Position numbers and translations under genes: made by a program
From: Virgibacillus_O sediminis
GTDB lineage: Bacteria > Bacillota > Bacilli > Bacillales > Amphibacillaceae
DNA: 64,000 nucleotides
Reading direction: 5' to 3'
NCBI RefSeq assembly: GCF_042643265.1
Contig: NZ_JBHRRZ010000040.1
Location: forward strand, 186,001-250,000
Shown: in pieces, positions 52,613 to 60,862 of the stretch
Position numbering within the stretch: the first letter of the stretch is position 1
Layout: every line of letters starts with the position of its first letter
Notes under the pieces: model-generated
Databases searched by the model: none
The model's input: the letters and a program-made list of their open reading frames with translations, nothing else
What the model was told of the DNA's origin: nothing

Positions 52613-55600
52613 TTATTCAAACTCTATAAGCAAATCGTCTACCGCGATGGTATCTCCCTTGCTTACGTAAACTTCTTTTATTACTCCTGAGTAAGGCGCT
52701 TGTACAGTGGTCTCCATCTTCATAGCTTCATTGATCAGTAGATAGTCGCCCTTGTTTACTTCATCGCCTTTTGCACAATTCACTTCTAAAACAGTGCCAG
52801 GCATTGTAGCCCCGATGTGTTTATCATTTCTTTTATCTACTTTTTGCTTGGTAGCCAAGGCTGATTTAATGCTTTCATCCTTCACAACAATTTCTCTTCC
52901 TTGGCCATTGAGTTCGAAGTATACCACACGTGTACCGTCTTCCCTCGCTTCCGAAATGGAAACAAGCTTAACGATCAATGTCTTACCTTTCTCAATCTCC
53001 ACTTCGATCTTTTCTCCAAGTTTCATACCGTAGAAGAAGGTCGGCGTATCCAACACGGACATGTCACCATAGGTTTCATAGAAATCATTATATTCATCGA
53101 ATACTTTCGGATAGAGGGCATAAGCAATCAAGTCGAAGCTTGTCACTTCACGACCGAGCTTATTATACAGCTCATCTCTGAGTGAATCGAAATCGATCGG
53201 ATCCAGCAGTTCGCCCGGTCTAACAGTAATAGGCTCTCTTCCTTTAAGGATAATACGTTGAAGCTCTTCAGGAAATCCTTGGTACGGCTGACCAATATAC
53301 CCTTGTACAAATTCAATGACCGATTCTGGGAAATCCAGGGATTCGCCGCGTTCATAAATATCCTCTTCTGACAAGTTATTTTGTACCATAAATAATGTCA
53401 TATCTCCAATTACTTTGGAAGACGGTGTTACTTTCACTACATCACCGAACATGTCATTTACTTTCCGGAACATTACCTTAACTTCATTCCAACAGTCTTC
53501 AAGCCCTACAGCCTTTGCCTGCTGCTTAAGGTTACTGTACTGTCCGCCTGGCATCTCATGCATATATATTTCTGTATGAGGAGCTTTCATCCCGCTTTCA
53601 AAGTCTTTGTAATACTCACGGATGCCTTCCCAATAATGGGAGAGTTCTTCATAATTATCTATGTCGACTTTTGGCTGACGTTCATTCCCTTCTAAGGCAT
53701 GATACAGCGTCTGTGCACTCGGCTGGGAAGTCAGTCCGGCCATTGGGCCATTGGCAACATCCACTACATCCACTCCTGCCTCTACCGCACGTGCATATAG
53801 GTAAGTACCATTACCGCTTGTATCATGTGTATGAAGGTGTATAGGAAGATCCGTGCTTTCTTTAAGCGTGGAAATCAGCTGATATGCAGCCTCCGGTTTC
53901 AATAGTCCTGCCATATCTTTAATACCTAAGATATGTGCACCGGACTCCTCTAATTCTTTTGCCAGATTGGTATAATAGCTGAGATCATATTTGGACCGGC
54001 CTTTATCGAGAATATCACCGGTATAACACATGGTCGCCTCGGCAATTTTACCTGTTTCCCTGACTGATTCGATGGCCAGGGTCATCCCTTCTACCCAATT
54101 CAAGCTGTCGAAAATCCGAAAAACATCTATGCCGGCATTTGCACTTTTCTCTACAAATTCCTTAATTAGATTGTCCGGATAATTCTTATAGCCTACAGCA
54201 TTGCTTGCACGCAACAGCATTTGCAGAAGGACATTCGGCATTTTCTGGCGCATATTAAGCAGTCTTTCCCATGGATCCTCTTTCAAGAAACGGTAGGCCA
54301 CATCAAAGGTAGCCCCGCCCCACATTTCAACCGAAAACAAATTCGGAAGCATTCTTGCGGTCGGCTCAGCGATACGCTCAAGATCTTTGGAACGTACCCT
54401 TGTTGCTAGCAATGATTGATGGGCATCCCGGAAAGTAGTATCGGTCAGCAGAACCTCTTTTTGGCCCTTCAGCCATTTAGCTACTCCCTCAGGTCCTTGC
54501 TCGTCCAAAATCTGCTTCGTTCCACTTGGAATAGTCTCCAGTTTATCAATTTTCGGAACAATAAGTTTAGGGAAGTCCGGCTTTCCTGTTTTTCCGATGC
54601 CATCCATACCATTGACAGTAGTATGCCCAATGTAATTCAGCATCTTGGTACCGCGGTCCTTACGCCGTGGGAACACAAATAACTCTGGTGTCTCATCAAC
54701 AAAATTGGTATTATACTCCGCATTTAGGAACTTTTCATGCAGAATAACATTTTCCAAGAATGGTATATTAGTCTTAATTCCTCGAATACGGAACTCTTTA
54801 AGATTACGCACCATCTTCAACGCAGCCTGCTCAAACGTTAATGCCCATGTTGAAACTTTAACAAGCAGTGAATCATAATGCGGGGAAATTACAGCACCCT
54901 GGAAACCATTCCCGGCATCTAGACGAACTCCAAAGCCACCGCCTGTACGATATGCCATGATACGGCCAGTATCAGGCATGAAATTATTGAGCGGATCCTC
55001 CGTGGTAACCCTGGATTGGATAGCGTAGCCGCTGGTTCTGATATCTTTCTGCTCAGGGATGCCGATTTCGGAACTATGCAATCCTAGTCCTTTAGCAACC
55101 TTGATTTGGGTCTGAACGATATCCACCCCAGTAATCATTTCGGTAATGGTGTGTTCTACCTGAACTCTTGGGTTCACTTCAATAAAGAAAAATTCCTCAT
55201 CTGTCACAAGAAATTCAACTGTACCTGCGTTTTTATAATTCACATTTTTCATCAAGTCGACAGCCGCCTGACAGATTTCCTCCCTAAGCTCATCTTTAAG
55301 AGACAAACTTGGTGCAACTTCTACAAGCTTCTGATGCCTACGCTGTACAGAGCAATCCCTCTCATACAAGTGCACGAGGTTCCCATCATGGTCGCCGATG
55401 ATTTGAACTTCTATGTGTTTTGGATTCTCTATGAATTTCTCCAAGTAAACTTCATCGTTGCCAAAAGCTGCTTTCGCTTCCGACTTGGCCCGGTCGTAAG
55501 ATTCAGATAATTCCCCTTCACTTCGAACAATCCTCATGCCGCGTCCGCCGCCGCCAAGTGAAGCTTTTATGATAATAGGATATCCATGCTCTTTCCCGAA

Positions 55601-56056
55601 ATTTTTTGCTTCCTCCAATGAACCTATTGCTCCATCAGTACCTGGAATAACAGGAATTCCAGCATCAATTGCCTGCTCTCTCGCTTTAACTTTATCCCCA
55701 AACATATTGAGGTGTTCACTTGTAGGCCCAATGAATATGATTCCCTCTTCTTCACAACGACGGGCAAAATCGATATTTTCGGACAAAAAGCCATAGCCCG
55801 GATGAATAGCATCCACTTCGACTTCTTTCGCTAGCTTGATAATCCCTTCAATGTCAAGATAAGCATCGATCGGCTTCTTTCCCTCGCCGACCAAATATGC
55901 TTCGTCGGCCTTGAAGCGATGGTATGCTTCTGTATCCTCTTTTGAATAGACTGCAACGGTACGAATATTCAGTTCGGTGCACGCCCTAAATACACGTATT
56001 GCAATCTCACCTCTGTTAGCAACAAGCACCTTATTTATTTGTTGTAATTCACCCAT
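52613..56056 (-). CDS. pyc: Pyruvate carboxylase
   Basis: The 1147-residue enzyme makes oxaloacetate from pyruvate, bicarbonate and ATP. In order: biotin carboxylase domain (about 1-460, KASLGGGGRGMRIV, EVNPRVQVEHTITE), carboxyltransferase domain (about 530-840, DTTFRDAHQSLLATR, HTHDTSGNG), conserved linker, and a biotinyl domain whose Lys lies in NEAMKMETTVQAP. Length equals B. subtilis PycA. I chose the ATG at 56056, just after GGAGGA; the frame stays open upstream through ftsW but that part is unlike any PycA. It overlaps the ftsW end by 22 nt. Confidence 0.98.
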   Translation of the reverse strand: MGELQQINKVLVANRGEIAIRVFRACTELNIRTVAVYSKEDTEAYHRFKADEAYLVGEGKKPIDAYLDIEGIIKLAKEVEVDAIHPGYGFLSENIDFARRCEEEGIIFIGPTSEHLNMFGDKVKAREQAIDAGIPVIPGTDGAIGSLEEAKNFGKEHGYPIIIKASLGGGGRGMRIVRSEGELSESYDRAKSEAKAAFGNDEVYLEKFIENPKHIEVQIIGDHDGNLVHLYERDCSVQRRHQKLVEVAPSLSLKDELREEICQAAVDLMKNVNYKNAGTVEFLVTDEEFFFIEVNPRVQVEHTITEMITGVDIVQTQIKVAKGLGLHSSEIGIPEQKDIRTSGYAIQSRVTTEDPLNNFMPDTGRIMAYRTGGGFGVRLDAGNGFQGAVISPHYDSLLVKVSTWALTFEQAALKMVRNLKEFRIRGIKTNIPFLENVILHEKFLNAEYNTNFVDETPELFVFPRRKDRGTKMLNYIGHTTVNGMDGIGKTGKPDFPKLIVPKIDKLETIPSGTKQILDEQGPEGVAKWLKGQKEVLLTDTTFRDAHQSLLATRVRSKDLERIAEPTARMLPNLFSVEMWGGATFDVAYRFLKEDPWERLLNMRQKMPNVLLQMLLRASNAVGYKNYPDNLIKEFVEKSANAGIDVFRIFDSLNWVEGMTLAIESVRETGKIAEATMCYTGDILDKGRSKYDLSYYTNLAKELEESGAHILGIKDMAGLLKPEAAYQLISTLKESTDLPIHLHTHDTSGNGTYLYARAVEAGVDVVDVANGPMAGLTSQPSAQTLYHALEGNERQPKVDIDNYEELSHYWEGIREYYKDFESGMKAPHTEIYMHEMPGGQYSNLKQQAKAVGLEDCWNEVKVMFRKVNDMFGDVVKVTPSSKVIGDMTLFMVQNNLSEEDIYERGESLDFPESVIEFVQGYIGQPYQGFPEELQRIILKGREPITVRPGELLDPIDFDSLRDELYNKLGREVTSFDLIAYALYPKVFDEYNDFYETYGDMSVLDTPTFFYGMKLGEKIEVEIEKGKTLIVKLVSISEAREDGTRVVYFELNGQGREIVVKDESIKSALATKQKVDKRNDKHIGATMPGTVLEVNCAKGDEVNKGDYLLINEAMKMETTVQAPYSGVIKEVYVSKGDTIAVDDLLIEFE

Positions 56057-57234
56057 TTTTTTCCTCCTCCATGAATAGTTGTGTCTTTTTCTGTCATTCT
56101 TTTTCTGTCTGTTGCCTCTTGTCTTGTTGTACCTTCCCTGTTGACGTTCATGGCTATGTTGTTCAAAATCCCCATAGATGCCATCAACACCATAAGCGAG
56201 GAGCCTCCATAACTGACAAACGGGAGAGTAACTCCAGTGATGGGAAGGATTCCGCTGATGGACCCTAAATTGATGAATGCTTGAATGCCTACCATAGAAG
56301 AAATCCCTATAGCAAGCAGTGACCCGAAGCTGTCTTGACACTTTCGTGCGATAAATAATCCTCTAAGCACAATGACAGCAAGCAGTCCGATAACTATTAC
56401 CACGCCGAGAAAGCCCAGTTCTTCTGCAATGATTGCCATGATGAAATCAGTATGTCCTTCCATCAAATAGCCAAGCTTTTGGACACTTTGACCGAGCCCT
56501 TCTCCGGTAATCCCTCCAACCCCAATAGCAAGATACGACTGAATAAGCTGATAACCGCTTGAATCGGGCGCCTGGAACGGCTGATAAGCCCCTGTAAACC
56601 TTTCAATTCTGGTTTCAGTAATCATATTCGGTATTGCTATCGCAATTATGATCATACCTAGGAGCATAAGCCATAATAAGTGTTTAAAACGAATTCCAGA
56701 ACTGAAAATCACCGTACAGGCAATCAGAAAAATAATTGCGGCTGTTCCAATATCCGGCTGCAACACAATCAAACCAAGAATACCCACAGTCATAACCAGA
56801 GGGGGCAGCACTCCCGTGGAAAACTGACTGATATAATTCTGTTTTTTTGAATACACTGATGCCAGATACAAAATCAGGGCAAGTTTTGCAAATTCCGCAG
56901 GTTGCAGGCTGAGAGGACCAATTGTGAACCAAGATCTGGCATTATTGACGGTGTTGCCAAAAAGGAGAACACCTATGAGTAATAGAATAACACCAATGAT
57001 TATAATTTTCATTAATTTTTGATAATATTTGTATGGAAATAGGGCACATGACCCAAAAACGACCAGACCCATGCTGAACCATATAGACTGCCTCACAAGG
57101 TAATGGGTGCTATCATGGCCTTCTACCACAGCGACTACCATACTGGCACTGTAGACCATGACCAAGCCAAAAGCTGCTAAAACAATAGGTGTAAAACTCA
57201 GTGTGAAGTCATAATCCTTTAATTTTTTCATCAT
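56035..57234 (-). CDS. ftsW: FtsW, SEDS peptidoglycan polymerase for division
   Basis: The 399-residue SEDS protein has ten predicted membrane helices, and segments GPLSLQPAEFAKLALILYLAS, MEGHTDFIMAIIAEELGFLG and PFVSYGGSSLMV. Its position before pyc matches B. subtilis ftsW (ylaO). It polymerises septal glycan with PBP2B. The C-terminal tail is basic and charged (TTRQEATDRKRMTEKDT). The start has two consecutive ATGs 6-9 nt after GGGGAG. A second SEDS gene, spoVE, is in the dcw cluster. Confidence 0.94.
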   Translation of the reverse strand: MMKKLKDYDFTLSFTPIVLAAFGLVMVYSASMVVAVVEGHDSTHYLVRQSIWFSMGLVVFGSCALFPYKYYQKLMKIIIIGVILLLIGVLLFGNTVNNARSWFTIGPLSLQPAEFAKLALILYLASVYSKKQNYISQFSTGVLPPLVMTVGILGLIVLQPDIGTAAIIFLIACTVIFSSGIRFKHLLWLMLLGMIIIAIAIPNMITETRIERFTGAYQPFQAPDSSGYQLIQSYLAIGVGGITGEGLGQSVQKLGYLMEGHTDFIMAIIAEELGFLGVVIVIGLLAVIVLRGLFIARKCQDSFGSLLAIGISSMVGIQAFINLGSISGILPITGVTLPFVSYGGSSLMVLMASMGILNNIAMNVNREGTTRQEATDRKRMTEKDTTIHGGGKKWVNYNK

Positions 57235-57416
57235 CTATTTTCTCCCCAAATATGTAAATATGTGATTCTCTGCTTATCATCTTCGGGTATGGATCAGCAA
57301 GGGACATGGTTTCCGTCTATAGCCTCCAATAGTTAGTACAGAGGTGTACTTACAGGATAATATGAAGGTGTATTAAACTTGGGAATTCCGCAATCAGTTC
57401 AATGCGTTCCTTATGT

Positions 57417-57459
57417 GCAAAAAAACCTTGCCGTTTTAACATGCAGGCAAAGTTTTTGC
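57417..57459 (-). terminator. Terminator after ylaN
   Basis: On the minus strand AAACTTTGCC and GGCAAGGTTT pair, with one G-T pair, around a loop of 13 bases, followed by a T run. It separates ylaN from ftsW. Confidence 0.8.
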
Positions 57460-57499
57460 TTGGTCACATAGCGCCTAAACATGATATATTCACACCATG

Positions 57500-57781
57500 T
57501 TACAGAGATTTTTGTGCTGCTTCATGCAGTATATTAAGCTTTTTCTCCAGATTTTCGAGAAGCTCTTTGCCTTCATCTTCACTGATCAAGTCTAATCTCA
57601 CAGCAAAATCGATTTCTCGGGACAAACCAAACATCTGTGTATCCAGGACATCCTCATATACAGGACATTGCGGCATGGTCAGATTATCTATTTGAACTTC
57701 TATCAGTCGCAAAATTTTTTCTGCATCAGCCTTTAGAAGGGCATGAGCTTTTTCACGATGATTTAAGGTCACCTCAGGCAT
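57500..57781 (-). CDS. ylaN: YlaN, UPF0358/DUF1507 protein
   Basis: The 93-residue helical protein matches YlaN: MPEVTLNHREKAHALLKADAEKILRLIEVQ and LGLSREIDF-like FGLSREIDFAVRLDLISEDEGKELLENLE. In B. subtilis and S. aureus YlaN is needed under iron limitation and has been shown to interact with Fur. The ATG at 57781 is 9 nt from a G-rich SD; the preceding TTG is an alternative. ylaM (glutaminase) and phoH, adjacent in B. subtilis, are not here. Confidence 0.9.
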   Translation of the reverse strand: MPEVTLNHREKAHALLKADAEKILRLIEVQIDNLTMPQCPVYEDVLDTQMFGLSREIDFAVRLDLISEDEGKELLENLEKKLNILHEAAQKSL

Positions 57782-57952
57782 CAACTTAATCCCCCCCGCG
57801 AAAAGACTTCTTACTATATATTTATCTTAGCGGTAGAAGAGCGAAAATGCAAATAAAATTATAATTACCAGTACAGAAATAAACTTACCTGGTGAAAAAT
57901 GGCCGTCTGTCTGCTATCCTTGAAATTGATACATATTTGAGGAGTGAGTATA

Positions 57953-58438
57953 ATGATCGTACCAATCAAAGGAAATGTTTCCTATTCTATTACCTTGGAT
58001 CCGACTGTGTGGATATTTGATGACCGCAAAGTACTACTTGAAGAAGCATTCAGCGGCCATACTAAAGTTGCAGAGAAAGACGAAGACGAAGCTGCTTCCG
58101 AGAGATTCAACCGGGAAGTTTACCAGCATCAGATTAAGCCTCCAGTCAACAAAAGCATCTCCAGGATGGAAGGCAAAGAAATATTAGCCAATTCTTATGT
58201 AATGCCAATCGAGGATTTTCTGCAACATGCAGAAATTAACCCGGGAGCAGTTGATGCAACCCTCGTGACCAAAGACGGAGAACACCGGTTATCACTCGAT
58301 GAACTTCAAAATTCCTATTTCCTTTTCGCCGTAGACGGGAAGCCATTAAAAGAAGATGGTCCCGTCCATGTCTATTACGGAGATGGATCCAACCAAAAAG
58401 ACCCGATCAAAAATGTTTTTGAAATCATCATCAATTAA
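57953..58438 (+). CDS. ylaL: YlaL-like protein
   Basis: The 161-residue protein starts MIVPIKGNVSYSITLDPTVWIFDDRKVLLEEAF and continues VMPIEDFLQHAEINPGA and DGEHRLSLDELQNSYFLFAVDGKPL. It resembles the YlaL family; some databases label such proteins peptidyl-prolyl isomerases, without support visible here. No signal peptide or membrane helix is seen. The ATG at 57953 is 8 nt from GGAG. It is divergent from ylaN and near ylaJ, as in the yla region of B. subtilis. Confidence 0.75.
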   Translation: MIVPIKGNVSYSITLDPTVWIFDDRKVLLEEAFSGHTKVAEKDEDEAASERFNREVYQHQIKPPVNKSISRMEGKEILANSYVMPIEDFLQHAEINPGAVDATLVTKDGEHRLSLDELQNSYFLFAVDGKPLKEDGPVHVYYGDGSNQKDPIKNVFEIIIN

Positions 58439-58463
58439 ATGTCAAAATTCCATATTTTATCTA

Positions 58464-58497
58464 GTGGGTGTAACATGTCCGTTACACCCTATTTTAC
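58464..58497 (+). terminator. Terminator after ylaL
   Basis: GGGTGTAAC and GTTACACCC form a perfect 9-bp stem with a six-base loop, followed by TATTTT. It lies about 27 nt past the stop. Confidence 0.82.
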
Positions 58498-58629
58498 GAG
58501 TCAAAGAGCTTTACATCCACTTATAGAATGCCCACGCCATACTCCTTTATCATCTGTACTCCCCTGTATCCTTAAACTCCTTTTCCGGCAACAGATCTTC
58601 ATCTATCATGCTGATTTCACCTATTTTCC

Positions 58630-58659
58630 GTATAGATATGGTGTTATCTCCGCAAACTA
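58630..58659 (+). promoter_or_regulatory. Candidate sigma-G promoter of ylaJ
   Basis: GTATA (58630-58634), 18 nt, and CAAACTA (58653-58659) match the sigma-G elements GHATR and CATAMTA with one mismatch. The pattern lacks the GG favoured by sigma-F. It lies about 35 nt before the ylaJ start. Confidence 0.55.
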
Positions 58660-58693
58660 TCTCTACCGGATACACTAATAGGAGGAATGCTTG

Positions 58694-59293
58694 ATGATAA
58701 TACGAATGGGAATTCTCGCAATGTCCCTGTTTGTTGTATTAATCGGATGTCAGCAAAACGAGGAAGAAGAACCCCTCGCCCAGAAGGATCAAGGAAACAA
58801 TAACATGATGCAGGTAGAGAATTCGGCTCCTGCAGAAAGAGAGGAATTAAACAATACACAAATTGCTGACCGTTTAGCAAACCTGGCTAACGATGTACCC
58901 AATGTGGAAGATGCTACGGCAGTCGTTGCTGGACCATATGCGGTGGTTGGTATTGACGTAGATAAGGATTTGGACCGTTCCAGGGTAGGAACAATAAAAT
59001 ATTCAGTACTGGAAGCACTCTATCACGATCCATATGGTAAAACCGCTGTCGTTGTTGCAGATGCCGATGGGAATGAACGAATCCGTGATATGGCAGATAA
59101 AATCCGGCAAGGGCATCCAGTGCAAGGGGTAGTCGATGAGGTGGCTGCTATTGTTGGAAGATACATGCCTGATTTTCCCATCGATGAAGACAGAGCACAG
59201 GAACCTGATCAGAACAAGCAAATAATACCCGAAAATGAGGAACGGCAATTAGAGGAAGTAGAAGAAGAACAATCCAAGCCTCCAACTGAATAG
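58694..59293 (+). CDS. ylaJ: YhcN/YlaJ-family sporulation lipoprotein
   Basis: The 199-residue protein has a lipoprotein signal (LFVVLIGC, Cys18-19) and a YhcN/YlaJ domain with QIADRLANLANDVPNVEDATAVVAGPYAVVGIDVDKDLDR. Family members are spore lipoproteins linked to germination or cortex; YlaJ has been placed in the forespore. The C-terminal tail is acidic and Q/E-rich. I chose the ATG at 58694, 8 nt after GGAGG, over the preceding TTG. A forespore-like promoter precedes it. Confidence 0.88.
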   Translation: MIIRMGILAMSLFVVLIGCQQNEEEEPLAQKDQGNNNMMQVENSAPAEREELNNTQIADRLANLANDVPNVEDATAVVAGPYAVVGIDVDKDLDRSRVGTIKYSVLEALYHDPYGKTAVVVADADGNERIRDMADKIRQGHPVQGVVDEVAAIVGRYMPDFPIDEDRAQEPDQNKQIIPENEERQLEEVEEEQSKPPTE

Positions 59294-59295
59294 GA

Positions 59296-59329
59296 CAACA
59301 GGCGGATGCTAGTGCATCCGCCTGTTTCA
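59296..59329. terminator. Bidirectional terminator after ylaJ
   Basis: CAGGCGGATGC and GCATCCGCCTG form a perfect 11-bp stem with a four-base loop, followed by TTTCAT on the plus strand. It lies between convergent genes ylaJ and the small gene at 59343. Confidence 0.8.
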
Positions 59330-59342
59330 TATGCTTCTACTT

Positions 59343-59657
59343 CTAATCCTGCTGGTTTCCCAACACATTTTCATCTTTATGCTCATTATAATACTGAACA
59401 CCAAATTGGGATCCTTCTGACACCATCTTTGAATTTGCAAGTAGTGCCGGGTCTTCTCCATCAGTCTGATCCGGTACACCAGCATCTTCGAACGTAGAAT
59501 CGGTTTCCTGATTGTACATTTTTATTTGCTCTTTTACTTCGTCTACTTTTCGGATGATCTTTTCCCGGTTTTGTTTATCTTTCAATAGATAACCTGCTGC
59601 GACAGCCCCTGCTGCTCCTGCCACACCTGCTGCTGTTAACATATTACGCTTTTCCAT
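59343..59657 (-). CDS. Small YtxH-like protein of unknown function with a sigma-B-like promoter
   Basis: The 104-residue protein starts MEKRNMLTAAGVAGAAGAVAAGYLLKDKQNREKI, an Ala/Gly-rich segment that may insert in membrane, followed by a charged helix as in YtxH-type stress proteins, and an acidic polar C-terminus. I do not recognise a named gene. The ATG at 59657 has AAGGGAG 5 nt upstream; the 24 open codons before it include the promoter. The gene is divergent from ylaI. Confidence 0.72.
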   Translation of the reverse strand: MEKRNMLTAAGVAGAAGAVAAGYLLKDKQNREKIIRKVDEVKEQIKMYNQETDSTFEDAGVPDQTDGEDPALLANSKMVSEGSQFGVQYYNEHKDENVLGNQQD

Positions 59658-59690
59658 CGAATCTCCCTTTCCATTGCGTTTTTTTATATT

Positions 59691-59715
59691 GTACCCTGTT
59701 ATAATTCTCTGAAAC
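59691..59715 (-). promoter_or_regulatory. Sigma-B-like promoter
   Basis: The minus strand has GTTTCA (59715-59710), a 13-base spacer and GGGTAC (59696-59691), close to the general-stress sigma-B consensus GTTTAA and GGGTAT. It is about 35 nt before the ATG of the small gene at 59657. Confidence 0.6.
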
Positions 59716-59791
59716 CTATCTATGCGCACCTTTAAGGAAATCGCTGTTTATGTTATAGTACTTACAAGCATTGAGTATTAGAGGTGACATC

Positions 59792-59995
59792 ATGCAGGTG
59801 AAATGTACGATCTGTGACAGTATCCATACACTGGAAGATGATTGCCTGGAGGCAAAGAGGCTGCGCAACCGAAGGATTCATATGTATCTTTGTCAAGAAT
59901 GCCATGATCGAATTGAGGAAAAAACAAATCAGCGGCATGCTACAGGCAATTTTCATTTATATCGGGAAAAAAAGAAGAAAAAAGATTTTATCTGA
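59792..59995 (+). CDS. ylaI: YlaI, DUF2197 zinc-ribbon-like protein
   Basis: The 67-residue protein begins MQVKCTICDSIHTLEDDCLEAKRLRNRRIHMYLCQECHDRI. Two CxxC pairs (CTIC and CQEC) suggest a zinc ribbon, and the rest is basic. It matches YlaI (DUF2197) of B. subtilis; function unknown. The ATG at 59792 has AGAGGTG close upstream; seven in-frame codons before it include the SD. Confidence 0.88.
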   Translation: MQVKCTICDSIHTLEDDCLEAKRLRNRRIHMYLCQECHDRIEEKTNQRHATGNFHLYREKKKKKDFI

Positions 59996-60075
59996 TTGCA
60001 CGGGACCATACTATATATAACTTAATATGGCAGCACCTCCAATTATAGGTGCCTTGTCATTTTGTGCATCATAAG

Positions 60076-60108
60076 CATTAAAAAACGCTCTCGAGGAGCG
60101 TTTTTTAA
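60076..60108. terminator. Bidirectional terminator between ylaI and ylaH
   Basis: AAAAAACGCTC and GAGCGTTTTTT form a perfect stem around TCGAG. T runs follow on both strands. It overlaps the last codons of ylaH on the minus strand. Confidence 0.85.
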
Positions 60109-60416
60109 TTGCTGTCTTGCGCCTTCCGCTGTTGAAACATGCGGAACCGGTAAATGCCCAAAACAATCGTTATTATGATAAGACTTTCGGTAATCGGCAG
60201 GTTGAAAATGCTGAAAATAGTTATAACATATGTTCCAATCGCCAGCAGGATATAGACAAATACTGTTTTTAAAAGTGACAGCTTCCTGGCAAACCCAAGT
60301 TGATAAGCGACAGCCGCAAAAATCAGATTCAATACATAAAATACAGCGAATATATGTTCCGTACCAAAACTGTTCAATATGATTTCGAAGAGAAACGTAA
60401 AATTTACATCTTCCAT
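60105..60416 (-). CDS. ylaH: YlaH-like membrane protein
   Basis: The 103-residue protein has three predicted membrane helices (about residues 20-38, 45-63 and 70-88) and matches the YlaH-like family: FAVFYVLNLIFAAVAYQLGFARKLSLLK and FNLPITESLIIITIVLGIYR. Function is unknown. GGGGG lies 6 nt upstream of the ATG. In B. subtilis typA (ylaG) lies between ylaF and ylaH; no typA is present here. Confidence 0.86.
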   Translation of the reverse strand: MEDVNFTFLFEIILNSFGTEHIFAVFYVLNLIFAAVAYQLGFARKLSLLKTVFVYILLAIGTYVITIFSIFNLPITESLIIITIVLGIYRFRMFQQRKAQDSN

Positions 60417-60671
60417 ATGTATCCCCCATTATGCTTATGGCACACAGCCATTGTTAGATTCTTGTCTATCATACTAAATCTTCTACATTCATGCTAGTTA
60501 AATCGAGGAAATAATCGATAGCGCTCCGGGTATTCCCCTGCTTCCATTAGTCTCATGATACCCTTTACACCGCCTGGCATCTGTAAGATCCCTTAATTCC
60601 TGACTGCAAATAATTTTGAATAACCTTAAAATTGCTATATACTTGGAACCATAATAGATAGAGGTGTTTTC
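60417..60671. other. Gap between ylaH and ylaF, with one possible 28-codon ORF
   Basis: This 255-nt gap replaces the place of typA in B. subtilis. The minus strand carries an ORF at 60580-60494, MPGGVKGIMRLMEAGEYPE then RYRLFPRFN, with an SD-like AAGGGAT 8 nt upstream. I do not recognise it. It may be a remnant or a small protein gene. Confidence 0.25.
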
Positions 60672-60842
60672 ATGCGTAAAATTGATGTAAGAGCACTAGT
60701 TATGGCTTTTTTAGTTATTCTTATGTTCATACTTGTTGGGTTTGCCATCGCCTTACGGAGCTTTTGGCTAATTATTTTGTTCCTGGTTGTCGGCATGGCA
60801 ATTATGATCTATGGTATCGCCCGAAAGCGAAAAAGAAAGTGA
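60672..60842 (+). CDS. ylaF: YlaF, DUF5325 small membrane protein
   Basis: This short gene encodes 56 residues, MRKIDVRALVMAFLVILMF, ILVGFAIALRSFWLIILFLVV, ending in a basic tail RKRKRK. Two membrane helices with inverted charge distribution are predicted. The FAIALRSFWLI segment matches YlaF of B. subtilis. AGAGGTG precedes the ATG by 5 nt. Its role is unknown. Confidence 0.86.
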   Translation: MRKIDVRALVMAFLVILMFILVGFAIALRSFWLIILFLVVGMAIMIYGIARKRKRK

Positions 60843-60862
60843 CATATCCGTCACTTTCTTCC
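60834..60862. terminator. Bidirectional terminator between ylaF and the inositol phosphatase gene
   Basis: GAAAGTGAC and GTCACTTTC form a perfect 9-bp stem with a six-base loop. It overlaps the ends of both convergent genes; T-tract after it is short on either strand. Confidence 0.65.

Noticed and set aside
56057..56341. N-terminal extension of pyruvate carboxylase
   Set aside because: The open frame runs back through ftsW, but the extra residues do not resemble any biotin carboxylase; the ATG at 56056 has a good SD.
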